This document shows positions 61,889 to 64,000 of a stretch of 64,000 bases of DNA, piece after piece. Both the position numbers and the translations under genes were made by a program. This DNA comes from Mycobacterium asiaticum (GTDB taxonomy: Bacteria; Actinomycetota; Actinomycetes; Mycobacteriales; Mycobacteriaceae): assembly GCF_001673635.1 (NCBI RefSeq), contig NZ_LZMH01000052.1, positions 1 through 64,000 of the forward strand, written 5' to 3'. The notes under the pieces are model-generated. The model had not been told where the DNA came from and did not search any database. It saw only the letters and a program-made list of their open reading frames with translations. Every line of letters begins with the position of its first letter. Positions within the stretch are counted from its first letter, which is position 1.

Positions 61889-62812
61889 TCAGGCCCAGGG
61901 ATCCTCGCGCTGCCAGACCGTCGGCATCTGCACCGCTATTCCGTCCTCGGCGGCCAACTCTTCGAGCACCCGGATAGAGACATCCAGGTCATCCCCGGCA
62001 TAGGGCAAGGCCCGCAACGGCTTTGACAGCGGGCGGAAAAAGTCGTCCCAATGGATGAGGACCACGCGCCGGGCTCCCACCGCCCGTACGGTCTCGTTCC
62101 AGTATTCGACGACATAGGAGCGCGGCTGCAGGCCTAGTTGTCCCACGCTGAGATAGACGGCATCGGCACGCATACCGTTGAGCGCCCCGGCGACGTAGCC
62201 GGCGCTGCCCTGGACCAGCAGTCGCCGGTCCGACGGGCGATGGTGGATCAGCGTCGACCAGGACTCGCCGCAGCGGTAGGCCGAGGCCTTCACCGGCGGG
62301 CGGACCGGAGCGCTGATCACCCCGGGAAAGCGGTCCGGCGGGCAGTGGTGTGACTCGACCAGCGTTACATCGAAGGCGCCCAACGTCATTGGCACCCTCG
62401 ATGCCGCCACGACGAGCCGGTCCTCCGGCAACCCGTGTCCACGTCCCACGTTGGCCGCCGACTGCCCGCCGACCAGTGGGGCACCGGTGCGTTCGGCCAC
62501 CAAGGCCGAATCCAGCACGTGGTCGATGTGGGTGTGCACGGGAATCACCGCGGCAAGCCGAGAAACCTTGGCCCGGGCCAGGCAACCGTCGACCCGGGCC
62601 GCTGACGGGGCCACCCTGCCCGCCGCGACTTGGGCCAGGCCCGGACGGGAAAAATAGCCGTCGGTCAGCAGCGGCGGGGATGATCCGTCGTCGACCAGCA
62701 GCGTCGCCACACCCATCCATGTCACCGAAAGCGGTGAATCGTTTTCTGCCGCTGGGACATTGAAGCGATCCGTGTAGCGCGCGAGATCCGGACGACCGAA
62801 TTTCAGCCGCAT
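61889..62812 (-). CDS. MBL-fold metallo-hydrolase, Rv3577-like
   Basis: 307 residues. It has [14 protein letters not shown], the metal motif HxHxDH as [10 protein letters not shown], later HHCPPD, and [10 protein letters not shown]. This resembles the YcsE/UlaG or NAPE-PLD-like metallo-beta-lactamase branch. No signal peptide is clear. Substrate unknown. Its start overlaps the pxpA stop (TGATG), coupling the two. Confidence 0.86.
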   Translation of the reverse strand: MRLKFGRPDLARYTDRFNVPAAENDSPLSVTWMGVATLLVDDGSSPPLLTDGYFSRPGLAQVAAGRVAPSAARVDGCLARAKVSRLAAVIPVHTHIDHVLDSALVAERTGAPLVGGQSAANVGRGHGLPEDRLVVAASRVPMTLGAFDVTLVESHHCPPDRFPGVISAPVRPPVKASAYRCGESWSTLIHHRPSDRRLLVQGSAGYVAGALNGMRADAVYLSVGQLGLQPRSYVVEYWNETVRAVGARRVVLIHWDDFFRPLSKPLRALPYAGDDLDVSIRVLEELAAEDGIAVQMPTVWQREDPWA

Positions 62813-63570
62813 CAGCAGAACGCTCCGATCTCGACGCCGGCCGCTTCCAGTCCAGCACGCACCCCGCGGGCGATATCCACGGCGCCTGGCGAATCACCGT
62901 GCACACAAACGGATTTGACAGTTATAGGAATCGTCGACCCATCGATCGCGGTGACCTGCCCGTCGGACACCATGCGCGCCACCCGCTGCGCGATCGTCCT
63001 CGGATCGTGCAGCACCGCATCCGGTTCACGACGGGAGACCAAACTTCCGTCAGGCCGGTAGGCGCGGTCGGCGAACGCTTCGGCCACGGTGCGCAGGCCC
63101 AGGCGTTCGGCTTCGTCGAAGAACGCCGAACCGACCATGCCCAGTACCGGCAGCGCGGAATCGACACTGTCGACCGCCTCGGCGACCGCGGCGGCCTGCT
63201 CCCGGTTGGTCACTATCGTGTTGTACAGCGCGCCATGAGGTTTGACGTAGGACACCACCGAACCGGCCGTCTGCGCCAGCGCCTGTAGCGCACCGATCTG
63301 GTAGATGATGTCGGCGAGCAGATCCTCGGCCGCGACGTCGATGAAGCGCCGACCGAAGCCGGCCAGGTCCCGGTAACTGACCTGCGCGCCGATGCGTACG
63401 CCGCGGTCGGCGGCCGACCGGCATACCCGCAACAGCCCGGCCGGGTCTCCGGCATGGAAACCGCACGCCACGTTGGCGCTGGTGACGATCTCGAGCATCG
63501 CGTCGTCGTCGCCGAGCTGCCAGACGCCGAACCCTTCGCCCAGGTCGGCGTTGAGATCGATGCGGTCCAC
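62812..63570 (-). CDS. pxpA: LamB/YcsF family, 5-oxoprolinase subunit A
   Basis: The 252-residue protein has the complete family signature: [69 protein letters not shown] and CVHGDSPGA. PxpA works with PxpB and PxpC to hydrolyse 5-oxoproline (pyroglutamate) to glutamate. Neither partner is visible in this window. H37Rv has no gene of this kind at this position to my knowledge. Confidence 0.92.
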   Translation of the reverse strand: MDRIDLNADLGEGFGVWQLGDDDAMLEIVTSANVACGFHAGDPAGLLRVCRSAADRGVRIGAQVSYRDLAGFGRRFIDVAAEDLLADIIYQIGALQALAQTAGSVVSYVKPHGALYNTIVTNREQAAAVAEAVDSVDSALPVLGMVGSAFFDEAERLGLRTVAEAFADRAYRPDGSLVSRREPDAVLHDPRTIAQRVARMVSDGQVTAIDGSTIPITVKSVCVHGDSPGAVDIARGVRAGLEAAGVEIGAFC

Positions 63571-63642
63571 CTGGCTAGCTTAGGCCCGCCGACGATGTCC
63601 GCCGCTTGCGGTAGCGGAGGAGGTGGGCGATCCAGGTCCGGC

Positions 63643-64000
63643 CTACAGCTTCGCGATGTTGCCCGCGATCTGGTTGGCGATCTCGACTGCGGCCGAGCCC
63701 ATTTGGTCGTAGGAGCACGCCACGATGTCGATCGCAATGTTGTTGCGCACCGTCAGGGCCCGCTGGCAGGCCCAGCCGTTGCCGGCTTCCTGGGTTTGCG
63801 AGCTGGTCAGAATGCCATTGTCGTCGGTCACGTCGCCCACCGACCAGATGGTGTCGGGCTGAGTCGGGCTGACGTCGTTGAAGCGACGGTTCGAGCAGGC
63901 CTTCCAGCTCTGCACCGAAGACCGGTAAAAGTTGCTGGCGTCTTGGGCATTCGGGAACGCCACCACCGCCTGGATGGCGTAGTGCTTGCGTTTCTTGGAG
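63643..64000 (-). CDS. PknH-type sensor domain protein, LppH (Rv3576)-like, partial
   Basis: The last ~119 residues of a gene whose start is beyond the window (frame open to 64000, KKRKHYAIQAVVAFPNAQDA). The segment SWKACSNRRF, GNGWACQRALTVRNNIAIDIVACSYD has the four Cys of the PknH extracellular sensor fold (two disulfides). In H37Rv the neighbour of Rv3577 is LppH, a lipoprotein with this domain. The N-terminal signal cannot be seen here. Divergent partner not visible. Confidence 0.85.
   Translation of the reverse strand, partial: SKKRKHYAIQAVVAFPNAQDASNFYRSSVQSWKACSNRRFNDVSPTQPDTIWSVGDVTDDNGILTSSQTQEAGNGWACQRALTVRNNIAIDIVACSYDQMGSAAVEIANQIAGNIAKL

Overview
The window is a high-GC actinobacterial chromosome segment from a slow-growing Mycobacterium. 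The evidence is the PE, PE_PGRS and PPE-SVP genes, Lsr2, MhuD, LpqE/LpqF lipoproteins, a MIRU-type intergenic repeat, and gene order that follows, in reverse orientation, the M. tuberculosis H37Rv stretch from about Rv3644c to Rv3576. It is not the M. tuberculosis complex itself: esxV/esxW, espACD and lpqG, which H37Rv carries in this stretch, are not present, and several genes that I do not place at these positions in H37Rv are.

Layout. 1-2.3 kb: a rearranged zone with two PE_PGRS genes, tRNA-Thr(CGT) and two inverted pieces of holB (DNA polymerase III delta prime). 2.3-8 kb: cell-wall glycosylation genes (Rv3635-like membrane protein, galE1, DUF2304 partner plus PpgS glycosyltransferase, flippase-like Rv3630) and ppa. 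8-12 kb: D,D-carboxypeptidase, zincin-like protease, tilS, hpt in a tight chain. 12-20 kb: an accessory block with a PE/PPE pair, a PknF-like kinase carrying a DUF732 sensor domain, a three-helix-bundle protein, a coupled zinc dehydrogenase/flavin monooxygenase/EphA operon and a VOC protein. 20-30 kb: ftsH followed by the folate operon (folE-folP1-folB-folK, with a MIRU between folB and folK), membrane proteins, and the pantothenate/CoA genes (DUF2520 protein, panC, panD, coaX). 30-35 kb: lysS, lsr2, clpC1. 34.8-36.5 kb: a cobalamin-riboswitch-led cbtB-cbtA-phosphatase operon. 36.5-44.9 kb: one 2,777-codon gene encoding a SARP/BTAD-adenylate cyclase-AAA-TPR protein with five tandem ~270-residue repeats. 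44.9-57 kb: lpqF, mhuD, hydrolase, mutY, canB, a Rv3587c-like protein, disA, radA, lpqE, carD, ispD, ispF, cysS, rlmB-like. 57-60.6 kb: a PE-PPE-PPE insertion. 60.6-64 kb: arsB2-like transporter, MBL-fold hydrolase, pxpA, and a partial PknH-sensor-type lipoprotein.

The conserved backbone is housekeeping (DNA replication and repair, tRNA charging, folate, CoA, isoprenoid and envelope synthesis), with many 1-8 bp start/stop overlaps implying operons. The features most worth attention are the giant repeat-bearing regulator, the riboswitch-controlled cobalt operon with an atypical phosphatase, the holB/PE_PGRS inversion chimera, and the kinase with an altered catalytic loop at a locus where H37Rv carries esx genes.
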